Under the pieces are notes generated by a model. That model was not told the DNA's origin, did not search any database, and was given only the letters and a program-made list of their open reading frames with translations. From JADKCL01 sp046050405 (GTDB lineage Bacteria > Bacteroidota > Bacteroidia > J057 > JADKCL01): a stretch of 11,094 bases of DNA. The stretch is from assembly GCA_046050405.1 (NCBI GenBank), contig JBJOPY010000218.1, positions 1-11,094 on the forward strand. Reading direction: 5' to 3'. Position 1 is the stretch's first letter. The number at the start of each line of letters is the position of its first letter. Both the position numbers and the translations under genes were made by a program. Of the stretch, positions 1 through 7,590 are shown one piece after another.

Positions 1-242
1 AAAAGCCCTTTGAATACCCCGAGGAAGGAAACCGAGGTGTCGATGACTACGGAATGCAAGCGGTCTACCTCCTGAACCACATCCGGATCCTGAAAGTGCT
101 TGAGGGTGTTGAGGGAGGCAAGCTCCACATGGTGGCCGCTCCGATGAAGAAAGCGCGTGGCATTGTACGTGGCAATGTTTCCCCCGTCATTGAGCGGCCA
201 GGGGATGCGGTTGGTAACCTGGAGAATGTGAAGTGGCTTCAA
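1..242 (-). CDS. Glycosyltransferase family 4-type protein, N-terminal part (runs off the window edge)
   Basis: An open frame on the minus strand runs from a TTG at 242-240 to the edge, giving 80 codons. The protein begins MKPLHILQVTNRIPWPLNDG and continues with GGNIATYNATRFLHRSGHHV and a segment containing LASLNTLKH. This is the usual N-terminus of a GT-B fold, family 4-type glycosyltransferase: first beta strand, then the 'P-x-x-x-D-G-G' loop, then a helix ending in 'GHxVxLxS'. Such enzymes move a sugar from a nucleotide-sugar donor to a glycan or lipid acceptor at the inner face of the membrane. A TAA lies in frame four codons upstream (in the order TAA, TTT CGC AAC CGA, TTG), so TTG is the only start that fits. 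There is no clear Shine-Dalgarno sequence. The catalytic C-terminal domain is outside the window. The gene is divergent from the SusC-like gene. Donor and acceptor cannot be told. Confidence 0.8.
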   Translation of the reverse strand, partial: MKPLHILQVTNRIPWPLNDGGNIATYNATRFLHRSGHHVELASLNTLKHFQDPDVVQEVDRLHSVVIDTSVSFLGVFKGL

Positions 243-359
243 TCGGTTGCGAAATTAAGGAATCGCCTCGCAAACCGATCATCCCTCCAGAACACGGAAA
301 ACTCCAATCCTCACCTTCTGAATTTTTCCATGCACCTGTGAGCGACCACCTTAACGAAC

Positions 360-422
360 TTTTCCCAACAAATTTCAGTGCGGTCAAGGTTTTTTAGGTA
401 AAAAATGTTAACGTTGGGAAAA
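360..422. repeat. 10-bp perfect inverted repeat upstream of the SusC-like gene
   Basis: TTTTCCCAAC at 360-369 is the exact reverse complement of GTTGGGAAAA at 413-422, with 43 bases between. TTAACG also occurs twice in the same orientation (351-356 and 408-413), so the arms have related flanks. The repeat sits in the divergent region between the glycosyltransferase and the SusC-like gene, 44 bases before the SusC start. It could be a split operator for a DNA-bending regulator, or a stem with a long loop in the leader RNA. The role is inferred; only the repeat is seen. Confidence 0.5.
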
Positions 423-465
423 TAATTTACTCTTTTTTCACAATCAATTAACAGAAACACAAATT
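388..465 (+). promoter_or_regulatory. AT-rich leader and probable promoter region of the SusC/SusD operon
   Basis: The 78 bases before the SusC start are far richer in A and T than the coding regions on either side. TAACGTTG at 409-416 matches the Bacteroidota -7 consensus TAnnTTTG except at one base, but no good TTG-type -33 element lies about 20 bases upstream, so the exact promoter is not fixed. The start codon follows an A-rich stretch without a Shine-Dalgarno sequence, as is usual in this phylum. Confidence 0.35.
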
Positions 466-3400
466 ATGAGAAGATTTTTAGCTCTTACGTGCCTGCTCGT
501 CTTGACGGCAAGTACGATGTACGCGCAAGGAATCCTATCAGGTACGGTGAAGGAAGCGCTGTCGGGAGACCCGATGCCTGGCGTCACCGTATTTGAGAAG
601 GGAACCACCAACGGCACGGTGACGGACGCTGAAGGCCGTTACGAGATCAAGGTCAAGGATGCCAATGCAATCTTGGTCTTCAGGTTTATCGGTTACGCCA
701 CCCTGGAGCATACGGGCGGCGGAGACGTGAGCCTGAATGAAGACGTGCTGATGATGGACGAGGTCGTGGTAACCGCGCTCGGGATCAAGAGTGACAAGAA
801 GGCACTCGGCTACTCCGTGCAGAAGGTGGGCGGCGACGCACTGACAGGCTCAGGGGAGTCTAACATGATCAACGGCCTCAATTCCAAGGTCGCTGGAGTG
901 CAGGTGATCAGTTCCAGCGGTTCGCCAGGCGCTGCAGCCTTCATCCGCATTCGAGGCTCATCATCGCTCACGGGGAACAACCAGCCCTTGATCGTCGTGG
1001 ATGGCGTGCCCCTGGACAACTCACAGAACATCGGCGGAAATCCCGACAATGGTGACAATGCACTCCTGGATGGTGTGAATCAATCCAACCGCGGGGCTGA
1101 CATCAATCCAAACGACATCGAGGAGATGACGGTCCTGAAAGGCCCGGCCGCTGCTGCGCTCTACGGGATCCAGGCAGCAAACGGCGCCATCCTGATCACC
1201 ACCAAAAAAGGAAGCAACAGCACCGGAAAAGGGGTGATGGTATCCTTCAATACCAGCATGGCCTGGGACCAGGTGAACCGGCTTCCGGAATTGCAAAACC
1301 GTTACAGCCAAGGCATCGACAGCCTCTATAAGTCACCCGAATCTGGCCGCTCCCAGAGCTGGGGAGCCGAGATCGATACGCTCAGCTGGGACAACAATGC
1401 CGGCAACCCGACCGATCCCTACGAGTATGATGTCCACGGCCGTATCGTCAGTGACAACGATCCGCTGGCCCGCCAACCTGTCACTCCCTATGACAATCTC
1501 AAGAACTTCTTCCGCACGGGTCTCACCACCGACAATTCACTCGCACTCTCCGGTGGCAATTCGAGCACAAACTATCGCTTCTCCATCGGAAACACACATA
1601 CGAAAGGCATCGTGCCAAACAGTGACTGGGGGCGCACCACGGCGAAGTTTGCCGGTGAGTCCAAGCTCAGCAACCGTCTGCGCAGTGCTGCATCCGTTGG
1701 GTATTCGAACTCGGGGGGCAGTCGTGTGCAGCAGGGATCCAACACTTCCGGATTGATGCTCGGACTGCTGCGGACACCCGTCACCTTCGACAACTCGAAT
1801 GGCGCCACCGATCCGAAGGATCCCTCGGCCTATCTGCTCGCCGACGGCACCCAGCGCAACTACCGAGGTGGAGGCGGCTATGACAACCCCTACTGGACGA
1901 TCAACAAGAATCAGTTCAAGGACGAAGTCAACCGGATCTATGGCTTCACCAGCCTGACCTATGATGCTACCAGATGGCTGAATATATTCTACAGAATCGG
2001 TACCGACGTGTACAGCGACGAGCGCCAGCAGGCCCTTGCCGCAGGTTCCGCCACTGCACCCGCAGGACGGCTCTACACCGAGAAGCACAACTACCGTCAC
2101 GTCAACAGCGATCTCTGGGTCACGGCACAGCACCAGTTCACAGAAAAGATCGGCGGCTCGCTGATGCTGGGAAACAACCTCTTCTCGAAGAGCTACTCGA
2201 AGATGTACACCCAGGGAGACGGATATTCGATTCCTGACTTCAATCACATCTCGAATGTAGCATCCTCCTTCGGACGCTACACCACAGATGGCAAACGAAC
2301 CGCAGCTGCCTTTTTTGAGGCAAAGGCATCCTACGATGACTGGCTCTTCCTGGACCTGACCGGTCGCAATGAGTGGTCCTCCACCCTTCCTGCCGCGAAC
2401 AACTCCTTCTTCTACCCTTCTGCCAACTTGGGACTGGTGTTCACCGATGCATTGGGCATGGAAGAGAGCAGGGTGCTGCCTTATGGAAAGCTCCGTCTTT
2501 CCTATGCCTCCGTAGGCCATGACGCACCCTCCTACGCGCTGGGCAAGTACTTCACTGGTACTGCGGTCGGTGACGGATGGACCAACGGTGTGAATTTTCC
2601 CTTCAACGGCATTGCAGGCTTCTCGGCTGACGATCAATTGGGTTCCAATAACTTGAAACCCGAAAAGAACAACACCTTCGAAGTCGGCACAGATCTAAAG
2701 TTCCTGAAAAGCAGGATAGGACTGGACGTCACCTACTACCGTTCGATGGCAGTGGATCAGATCCTGGCCATTCCAGTGGCAGCTTCCTCCGGCTATACCA
2801 ATGTTTACATGAACGCAGGCAAGATCAGCAACCGGGGTATCGAAATCGTCCTGAACGCCACGCCTGTCAAATCGGAAAACCTGCGCTGGGACATCCAGAT
2901 GAACTTCACCAAGAATGTGAACATGGTCCAAGAACTGCCGACAGGTATCGAGACGATCTTCCTGGGTGGATTTGAAGGTACGAGCATCCGCAACGTCGCA
3001 GGACAGCCCTATGGACAGATCTATGGCGGCACCTTCCTGCGCGACGCCAATGGCAACCTTGTGATCGAAAGCGACACAAGCTCCGAATTCTATGGCTATC
3101 CGATCGAATCCGGCAAGGAGGCGGTGATCGGCAATCCCAATCCCAAATTCATGTGCGGTCTGCAAAACACGTTGACCTGGAAAGGGCTCAGCCTGAATGT
3201 CTTGTTCGACTTCCGCTATGGAGGCCAGATCTGGAACGGCACCCAGGGAGCCTTGGTGTTCTTCGGGATGGCTAAATCCACGGAAACCCGCCACGACGAC
3301 CATGTCTTCCAAGGTGTCAAGGGTACGGTGGACGGCGACGGCAATCTTATCCTGCAGGACGAGAACGGAACCGAAGGAACCTTCGTGAATGATGTGAATG

Positions 3401-3717
3401 CTCCGCTGAACCAGGCCTGGAGCATGACCAATGGCGGCGGCTTTGGAAACGTGCCGGAAGGATTTGTCCAGACGACTTCATGGGTTCGCCTGCGGGAGGT
3501 CACACTGAACTACACCCTGCCGGCCAAGATCTTCGAGAAAACCCCGATCAGCAGCCTGAACGTGGGCGTATCCGGCCGCAACCTCTTCCTCTACACCCCT
3601 TATGAGGGCATAGATCCAGAAACCAACCTCATGGGTTCGGTGAACGCACAGGGCATCGACTACTTCAACATGCCCAACACCCGCTCCATTTCTGCACGCC
3701 TTGGTATCACATTTTAA
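466..3717 (+). CDS. SusC/RagA-family TonB-linked outer-membrane transporter
   Basis: This 1083-residue protein is predicted to be the TonB-dependent channel of a SusCD import complex, drawing energy from TonB-ExbBD to bring in a glycan, peptide or other large ligand. A signal peptide (1-21, ending MYAQ) is followed by a carboxypeptidase-regulatory-like beta-sandwich (about 24-95), a TonB-box-like EVVVTALGI (98-106), a plug domain (about 115-247) with the SusC/RagA signature around QPLIVVDGVPLDNS (173-186) and the plug motif TVLKGPAAAALYG, then a long beta-barrel. The C-terminus ends ARLGITF; a final aromatic residue is expected of proteins folded by the BAM machinery. No extra N-terminal STN signalling domain is present, so control through a FecR-type anti-sigma factor is not expected. 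The SusD-like partner starts 12 bases after the stop. The ligand is unknown. Confidence 0.97.
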   Translation: MRRFLALTCLLVLTASTMYAQGILSGTVKEALSGDPMPGVTVFEKGTTNGTVTDAEGRYEIKVKDANAILVFRFIGYATLEHTGGGDVSLNEDVLMMDEVVVTALGIKSDKKALGYSVQKVGGDALTGSGESNMINGLNSKVAGVQVISSSGSPGAAAFIRIRGSSSLTGNNQPLIVVDGVPLDNSQNIGGNPDNGDNALLDGVNQSNRGADINPNDIEEMTVLKGPAAAALYGIQAANGAILITTKKGSNSTGKGVMVSFNTSMAWDQVNRLPELQNRYSQGIDSLYKSPESGRSQSWGAEIDTLSWDNNAGNPTDPYEYDVHGRIVSDNDPLARQPVTPYDNLKNFFRTGLTTDNSLALSGGNSSTNYRFSIGNTHTKGIVPNSDWGRTTAKFAGESKLSNRLRSAASVGYSNSGGSRVQQGSNTSGLMLGLLRTPVTFDNSNGATDPKDPSAYLLADGTQRNYRGGGGYDNPYWTINKNQFKDEVNRIYGFTSLTYDATRWLNIFYRIGTDVYSDERQQALAAGSATAPAGRLYTEKHNYRHVNSDLWVTAQHQFTEKIGGSLMLGNNLFSKSYSKMYTQGDGYSIPDFNHISNVASSFGRYTTDGKRTAAAFFEAKASYDDWLFLDLTGRNEWSSTLPAANNSFFYPSANLGLVFTDALGMEESRVLPYGKLRLSYASVGHDAPSYALGKYFTGTAVGDGWTNGVNFPFNGIAGFSADDQLGSNNLKPEKNNTFEVGTDLKFLKSRIGLDVTYYRSMAVDQILAIPVAASSGYTNVYMNAGKISNRGIEIVLNATPVKSENLRWDIQMNFTKNVNMVQELPTGIETIFLGGFEGTSIRNVAGQPYGQIYGGTFLRDANGNLVIESDTSSEFYGYPIESGKEAVIGNPNPKFMCGLQNTLTWKGLSLNVLFDFRYGGQIWNGTQGALVFFGMAKSTETRHDDHVFQGVKGTVDGDGNLILQDENGTEGTFVNDVNAPLNQAWSMTNGGGFGNVPEGFVQTTSWVRLREVTLNYTLPAKIFEKTPISSLNVGVSGRNLFLYTPYEGIDPETNLMGSVNAQGIDYFNMPNTRSISARLGITF

Positions 3718-3729
3718 TCTGAACCCATC

Positions 3730-5076
3730 ATGAGAAAGCTAAATTGTATTCAATTGGCATTGTTGGTTGGCTCCCTGGCATTGGCTTCCTGCGAGAAGTA
3801 TTTCGGTGATGTCAACACTGACCCCACCCGCCCTACCGAAGTCAGCCCCACCGTGCTGCTCCCCAGCGCACAGGTTTACTTGGCCTTTGGATTGCAGGGA
3901 GATATCTCCCGCTTCACCTCCCTGCTGACGAACCAGATCTATGGTGCTGATCGTCAGTTCGCCACCTACCAGGTATATTCCATCACCGAAACTGACACCG
4001 ACAACTGGTGGAGGTTCAATCATTATGGCGGTGCCATGTTTGATCTGAAGAACATGATGAAATATGCGGACGAACTCAATGCCCCCCATTATGGAGGGAT
4101 TGCACGCATCCTGATGGCCTACGGGCTGATGACCGCCACCGACCTCATGGGCGACATCCCCTATTCCGAGGCTTTCGCTGGACAGGACGACCTGACCCCG
4201 AAGTATGACACGCAGCAGGAGATCTACGCCTCTATCCAGAAGCTTCTGGCGGATGGCAAGGACAGCCTGGCCTCGGCGACCTCCGCAGCTGTGGAACCGG
4301 GAGACGAAGACCTCGTGTACAAGGGCGATCTGGAAAAATGGACGATGCTCGCCAACGTCCTCTCCGCCAGGGCTTACCTGCACCTCGGGAAGGTCGATGC
4401 CACGAACTACACCAAGGCGCTGACCGCCTTGGGCACCCCCGGGGTGGAGAGCTTTGGGGGAGCGGGTGACGATGCGGTAATGCACTTCGGAACCAGCGAA
4501 ACCTCCGCCGCACCATGGTATCAGTTTAACGACCAGCGTGGGGACATCCAGTTTACTGGATTCATCCTGGACACGATGACGGCCCTGGACGATCCCCGGC
4601 TTGCCGCTTATTATGATGGGGATGGCTGGCTCGGGGAATACTTCAACGCTCCAAATTCTCCCTACTTCTTCGCAAGTTATATGGAGCAGAAGTTCATCGA
4701 GTCAGAGGCTGCGTTCCAGTCCGGCGACGTTGACCGTGCTCTGGAGGCCTACAATGATGGCATCGATGCATCCCTGAGCCGCCACGGCGTATCCGCCGAC
4801 TCCGCATTCACTGCCACAGTGCTGAGCGAGACCACCGGAACCCTGACCCTCGAGATGATCATGGTGCAGAAGTACATCGCGATGTACCTCGACCCTGAAG
4901 TCTTCACAGACTGGCGCCGCACAGGCTTCCCGAGGCTGATCCCGAGCCCAGGAAACGTCACCGGTGATGTGATCCCGCGTCGTCTGCCCTACCCACAGTC
5001 GGAGCGCCTCTTCAATGGCGCGAACTGCACCAGCTGCGGTGCATCCATCACGTCGAAAGTCTGGTGGGACATGTGA
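3730..5076 (+). CDS. SusD/RagB-family outer-membrane lipoprotein (SusD-like_2 type)
   Basis: This 448-residue lipoprotein is the expected lid and substrate-capture partner of the SusC-like channel encoded directly upstream. The signal peptide ends in the lipobox LASC, with Cys21 as the lipidated residue. The mature N-terminus contains DVNTDPTRPTEVSP, a hallmark of the family. Other family features are the helical TPR-like region, the stretch LMTATDLMGDIPYSEAF, the segment YDTQQEIYASIQKLL, and a C-terminus with RRLPYPQSER and KVWWDM. This pattern fits the SusD-like_2 group better than classical starch SusD. The length is slightly short for the family. A CTSC motif near the C-terminus (residues around 434-437) could form a disulfide or bind metal; this is inference. 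The gene shares an operon with the SusC-like gene, and a strong hairpin follows 25 bases after the stop. Confidence 0.95.
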   Translation: MRKLNCIQLALLVGSLALASCEKYFGDVNTDPTRPTEVSPTVLLPSAQVYLAFGLQGDISRFTSLLTNQIYGADRQFATYQVYSITETDTDNWWRFNHYGGAMFDLKNMMKYADELNAPHYGGIARILMAYGLMTATDLMGDIPYSEAFAGQDDLTPKYDTQQEIYASIQKLLADGKDSLASATSAAVEPGDEDLVYKGDLEKWTMLANVLSARAYLHLGKVDATNYTKALTALGTPGVESFGGAGDDAVMHFGTSETSAAPWYQFNDQRGDIQFTGFILDTMTALDDPRLAAYYDGDGWLGEYFNAPNSPYFFASYMEQKFIESEAAFQSGDVDRALEAYNDGIDASLSRHGVSADSAFTATVLSETTGTLTLEMIMVQKYIAMYLDPEVFTDWRRTGFPRLIPSPGNVTGDVIPRRLPYPQSERLFNGANCTSCGASITSKVWWDM

Positions 5077-5100
5077 CCAAGGTTTGATTCAGAATGGATC

Positions 5101-5137
5101 CAAGCAGCCCCGGTCAAGTTTTGGCCGGGGCTGCTTG
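5101..5137. terminator. Strong hairpin between the SusD-like gene and a convergent gene
   Basis: CAAGCAGCCCCGG (5101-5113) pairs perfectly with CCGGGGCTGCTTG (5125-5137). The stem can extend inward through a T-G wobble and three more pairs, leaving a three-base loop (5118-5120). It lies 25 bases after the SusD-like stop and 72 bases past the end of the convergent minus-strand gene. No T-tract follows on either strand, so it may act as a two-way transcription barrier or as a 3'-end stabiliser rather than a classical intrinsic terminator. Confidence 0.65.
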
Positions 5138-5208
5138 TTGGAGGATTGGAAGCCCGCTTGCTGCATCGCCCGCTTCCAGGCGATTCCGGAAATACGGCAA
5201 TGGCATAG

Positions 5209-6504
5209 CTACCCTCCAGACGCCGACCGCTCCTGCCGCCGAAGCACAGACATGGTCAGCACCAGCAGGAATGGATCCACCACCATCCGGTACCTGCCAT
5301 CCGCCCAGACAGCAGCTGAGACCAGCAGGAGGAGGAGGATGGCGAAAAATGCCGATGTCTCCGCCACGCCCCACTCCCTCCATCTTCGCATCCCCAGCAA
5401 GGCACCGATGTACATCAGCAGGTTGCAGATGAGCTGTAGGATGGCACTCCCGATGGCCGCTGCCGGGAACAGCGTGAGTTCCCTTGCCCAGCCATATCCG
5501 ACCCCCTTCAGCATTTCCCAGATGCAGCGGATCTCGAATCGGAGGGCATCCCAGGGGTGCGAGAGGAAAAAGGATACCGTCAGCCAGGATGCATCAGAAT
5601 GCAGCAGCTCTGTTTCATGCGTCTGCCGGGTCACTGGATAAGACCGCAGACCAGGCAATCCAGTCTCCAGGGCCGCAATGCTGTCCCCCGCCATGTACCA
5701 ATGCCGCTCATCCATCGGCTTGCCTTCCCGCCAGGCCTCCAGGCCTCCCATCCTCCCATGGAGCATTCCCATGCTTCCCATCGAGCTGAGCATCCATCTT
5801 CCCGATACCTGATGGTTGCGCACCATCCACGGCCCCACGACCAGCAGGGGAACCAGGACGATGGCGAGCCATGACGAAGGGCGGAAGGATCGCCTTCTTA
5901 CGGCACGGACCGACAGGAAAACCACCGCCGCCAGCAGCAGCGGCATCGCCACCGGACGTACGAGCACCCCCAGCGACAGGAGTGCCATCGCACCTGCCAA
6001 GACCAGCCCGCCGCCGCCCTTCCAGAACCTGAGGAAACCCCAAAAGGCCGCCATGAGCAGGACAACGAACAAGGTCTCACTCAGAACCATGCTGGCAAAA
6101 ATCGCAGGGTAAGGCTGGAGCAGATACAGCCCTGCCCCGGCGGAGGCCACCCGTGGCCCATACGATTCCAGGGCAGCCCTGTAGATCAGCCAGGCAGTCA
6201 CCAGGACGAGAATGTGCTGGACCAGGAGCACCAGGAAAGGAATGCGTCCCAGCAGCAAAAGGAAAATCGGATAACCGGGCGTGCGCTGCAGATCCTGGGT
6301 CAAGGGCGGAGAGTAGCCCTGACTGAATTCGCCCGAGGACGCAAGATTCTCCGCGATCGTCAGGTACTGAATCGAGTCATCCGTGAGGTAGGTCCTGTGA
6401 ATGAGGGCGGAATAGAGGAAGTAGCCGTGAATCGCCGCGACGAGGCAACCCACCATCGTGGCCTTCCAGCCGTATCTGATCCATGGAACCTGTATCCGTG
6501 ACAT
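5209..6504 (-). CDS. GT-C fold (ArnT/PMT-like, family 39-type) membrane glycosyltransferase
   Basis: This 431-residue polytopic membrane protein resembles glycosyltransferases that use polyprenyl-phosphate sugars and act on the outer face of the inner membrane. TM1 spans about residues 15-34. It is followed by the acidic loop TDDSIQYLTIAENLA (41-55), where Asp42/Asp43 are the likely catalytic acids, and by RTPGYPIFLLL (74-84), the usual 'R-x-PGYP' start of the next helix. Several more hydrophobic segments follow, with SE (142-143), RP (183-184) and PWMVRN (225-230) at typical positions. The C-terminal ADGRYRMVVDPFL (401-413) matches the last conserved helix of the family. A run of charged and Met-rich sequence (about 235-330) forms a periplasmic-side insert. 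It is encoded 144 bases downstream of the SDR on the same strand, across a hairpin. The acceptor could be lipid, glycan or protein. Confidence 0.8.
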   Translation of the reverse strand: MSRIQVPWIRYGWKATMVGCLVAAIHGYFLYSALIHRTYLTDDSIQYLTIAENLASSGEFSQGYSPPLTQDLQRTPGYPIFLLLLGRIPFLVLLVQHILVLVTAWLIYRAALESYGPRVASAGAGLYLLQPYPAIFASMVLSETLFVVLLMAAFWGFLRFWKGGGGLVLAGAMALLSLGVLVRPVAMPLLLAAVVFLSVRAVRRRSFRPSSWLAIVLVPLLVVGPWMVRNHQVSGRWMLSSMGSMGMLHGRMGGLEAWREGKPMDERHWYMAGDSIAALETGLPGLRSYPVTRQTHETELLHSDASWLTVSFFLSHPWDALRFEIRCIWEMLKGVGYGWARELTLFPAAAIGSAILQLICNLLMYIGALLGMRRWREWGVAETSAFFAILLLLLVSAAVWADGRYRMVVDPFLLVLTMSVLRRQERSASGG

Positions 6505-6609
6505 TCGCCCACAATCTACCAGCCCGGAAGCAGAGAATCAAGCCGGACTGCCACCACAGTTGGGGAAATCGCATCTCCCCTGTTCGGATGACTCTCTCTG
6601 CATCGTCAA

Positions 6610-6640
6610 GACCCACCGAAACTCCGGGGTTCGGGGGGTC
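6610..6640 (-). terminator. Possible terminator or attenuator hairpin after the SDR gene
   Basis: Read on the plus strand, GACCCACCGAA (6610-6620) pairs with TTCGGGGGGTC (6630-6640) with one mismatch and a nine-base loop. On the minus strand the hairpin begins 8 bases after the SDR stop. Only two T residues follow, so termination would be weak. It may partly uncouple the SDR from the membrane glycosyltransferase downstream. Confidence 0.4.
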
Positions 6641-6648
6641 GCGCCCTG

Positions 6649-7455
6649 CTACCGCAAGGGAGAATCAGGCTCTTTTGCAAAATGGTTGAAAACCATCCTG
6701 TCCATGAACCTCGGAAACCACTTGTTGAGAAAAACCGTGAGCCTGCCCTGGCCAGTGAGCACGAGGGTGATCCTTCTACGGAGCACGGCACGATAGACCT
6801 CCTCCGCGACTGCCTCCGAGCTCATCAGCTTCTCCTCCCTGAATGGGGTTTCTGCCTGTTGGCCACCGTCAGCCCTGAGCGCAACCTTCCGGATGTTGCT
6901 CTCGGTATAGCCCGGACAGGCGGTCAGCACGTGTACGCCCTTTCCCAGCAGCTCCGTCCTCAGCGATTCCAGAAACCCATGCATGGCAAATTTGGAGGCG
7001 CTGTAGCCGGTACGAGCCGGCAATCCACGATACCCTGCGATGGATGAGATTCCCACGATGGAGCCTCTGTTCTGGATGACCTGCGCAATCGCAGCCTTGG
7101 TGCAATAGACCGTGCCGAAGAAATTGACTTGCATCAGCCGCTCGATGACAGCGACATCGAGGTCCTCGAACAAAGCCCGCATCGAGATTCCCGCATTGTT
7201 GATCAGCACGTCCACCCTGCCAAACTGCCGGATCGCCTCCGCAATGAAGCGTTCACAGTCAGCCTGCTGAGTGACATCCAGCCGGCAATGGTGGACCGTT
7301 CCACCGGCTTTCTGGATTTCTCTTCCCACCTCGGCCAATTGTTCCACATTCCGGGCACCAATGACGACCTTGCTGCCTTCCCGTGCGAACTTCAGTGCCA
7401 ATGCGCGTCCGATCCCGCTTGACGCACCGGTGATGAGCACGACTTTGTCCTTCAT
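6649..7455 (-). CDS. Classical short-chain dehydrogenase/reductase (SDR)
   Basis: This is a 268-residue NAD(P)-dependent oxidoreductase with a Rossmann fold. The cofactor motif TGASSGIG is at 9-16, with an Arg at 35 (GAR) after the second beta strand that favours NADP(H). D60-V61 contacts adenine, NNAG is at 86-89, Asn111 is in place, and the catalytic Ser138, Tyr151 and Lys155 (YSASK) are complete. The PG of the nicotinamide loop is at 181-182. The C-terminus has an amphipathic, Arg- and Phe-rich stretch (about 237-260), as in SDRs of the DHRS7-like group, which may rest on membranes or act on lipids; that is inference. The start ATG is preceded only by an A-run. The gene is divergent from the WYL regulator, with 135 bases between starts. 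The substrate cannot be predicted. Confidence 0.93.
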   Translation of the reverse strand: MKDKVVLITGASSGIGRALALKFAREGSKVVIGARNVEQLAEVGREIQKAGGTVHHCRLDVTQQADCERFIAEAIRQFGRVDVLINNAGISMRALFEDLDVAVIERLMQVNFFGTVYCTKAAIAQVIQNRGSIVGISSIAGYRGLPARTGYSASKFAMHGFLESLRTELLGKGVHVLTACPGYTESNIRKVALRADGGQQAETPFREEKLMSSEAVAEEVYRAVLRRRITLVLTGQGRLTVFLNKWFPRFMDRMVFNHFAKEPDSPLR

Positions 7456-7590
7456 TTTTTGATCGATTCTTCGCCGTGAAATTAGTCAATATCTCAGCCC
7501 ATCATGCAGCTGAAGCCCTGGAGACCATTCTTTTTTTGCCCTGAGATTCCCCTCTCGATGATGCCCAATCGGCGTAACTTCACCCCTGCG

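Noticed and set aside
54..387. Short open frames on plus (54-341) and minus (187-387) at the left end
   Set aside because: They are out of frame with, and overlap, the much better supported minus-strand glycosyltransferase; their translations look like no protein family.
1537..2637. 366-residue open frame antisense to the SusC-like gene
   Set aside because: It is a shadow of the GC-rich codon pattern of the transporter; the translation has no recognisable domain and the sense strand is unmistakable. The same applies to the antisense frames at 2695-3312 and 3739-4485.
5015..5641. Plus-strand open frame of 208 codons spanning the SusD end and the membrane glycosyltransferase
   Set aside because: It overlaps two well supported genes and crosses the strong hairpin; the product is Ser- and Arg-rich without family features.
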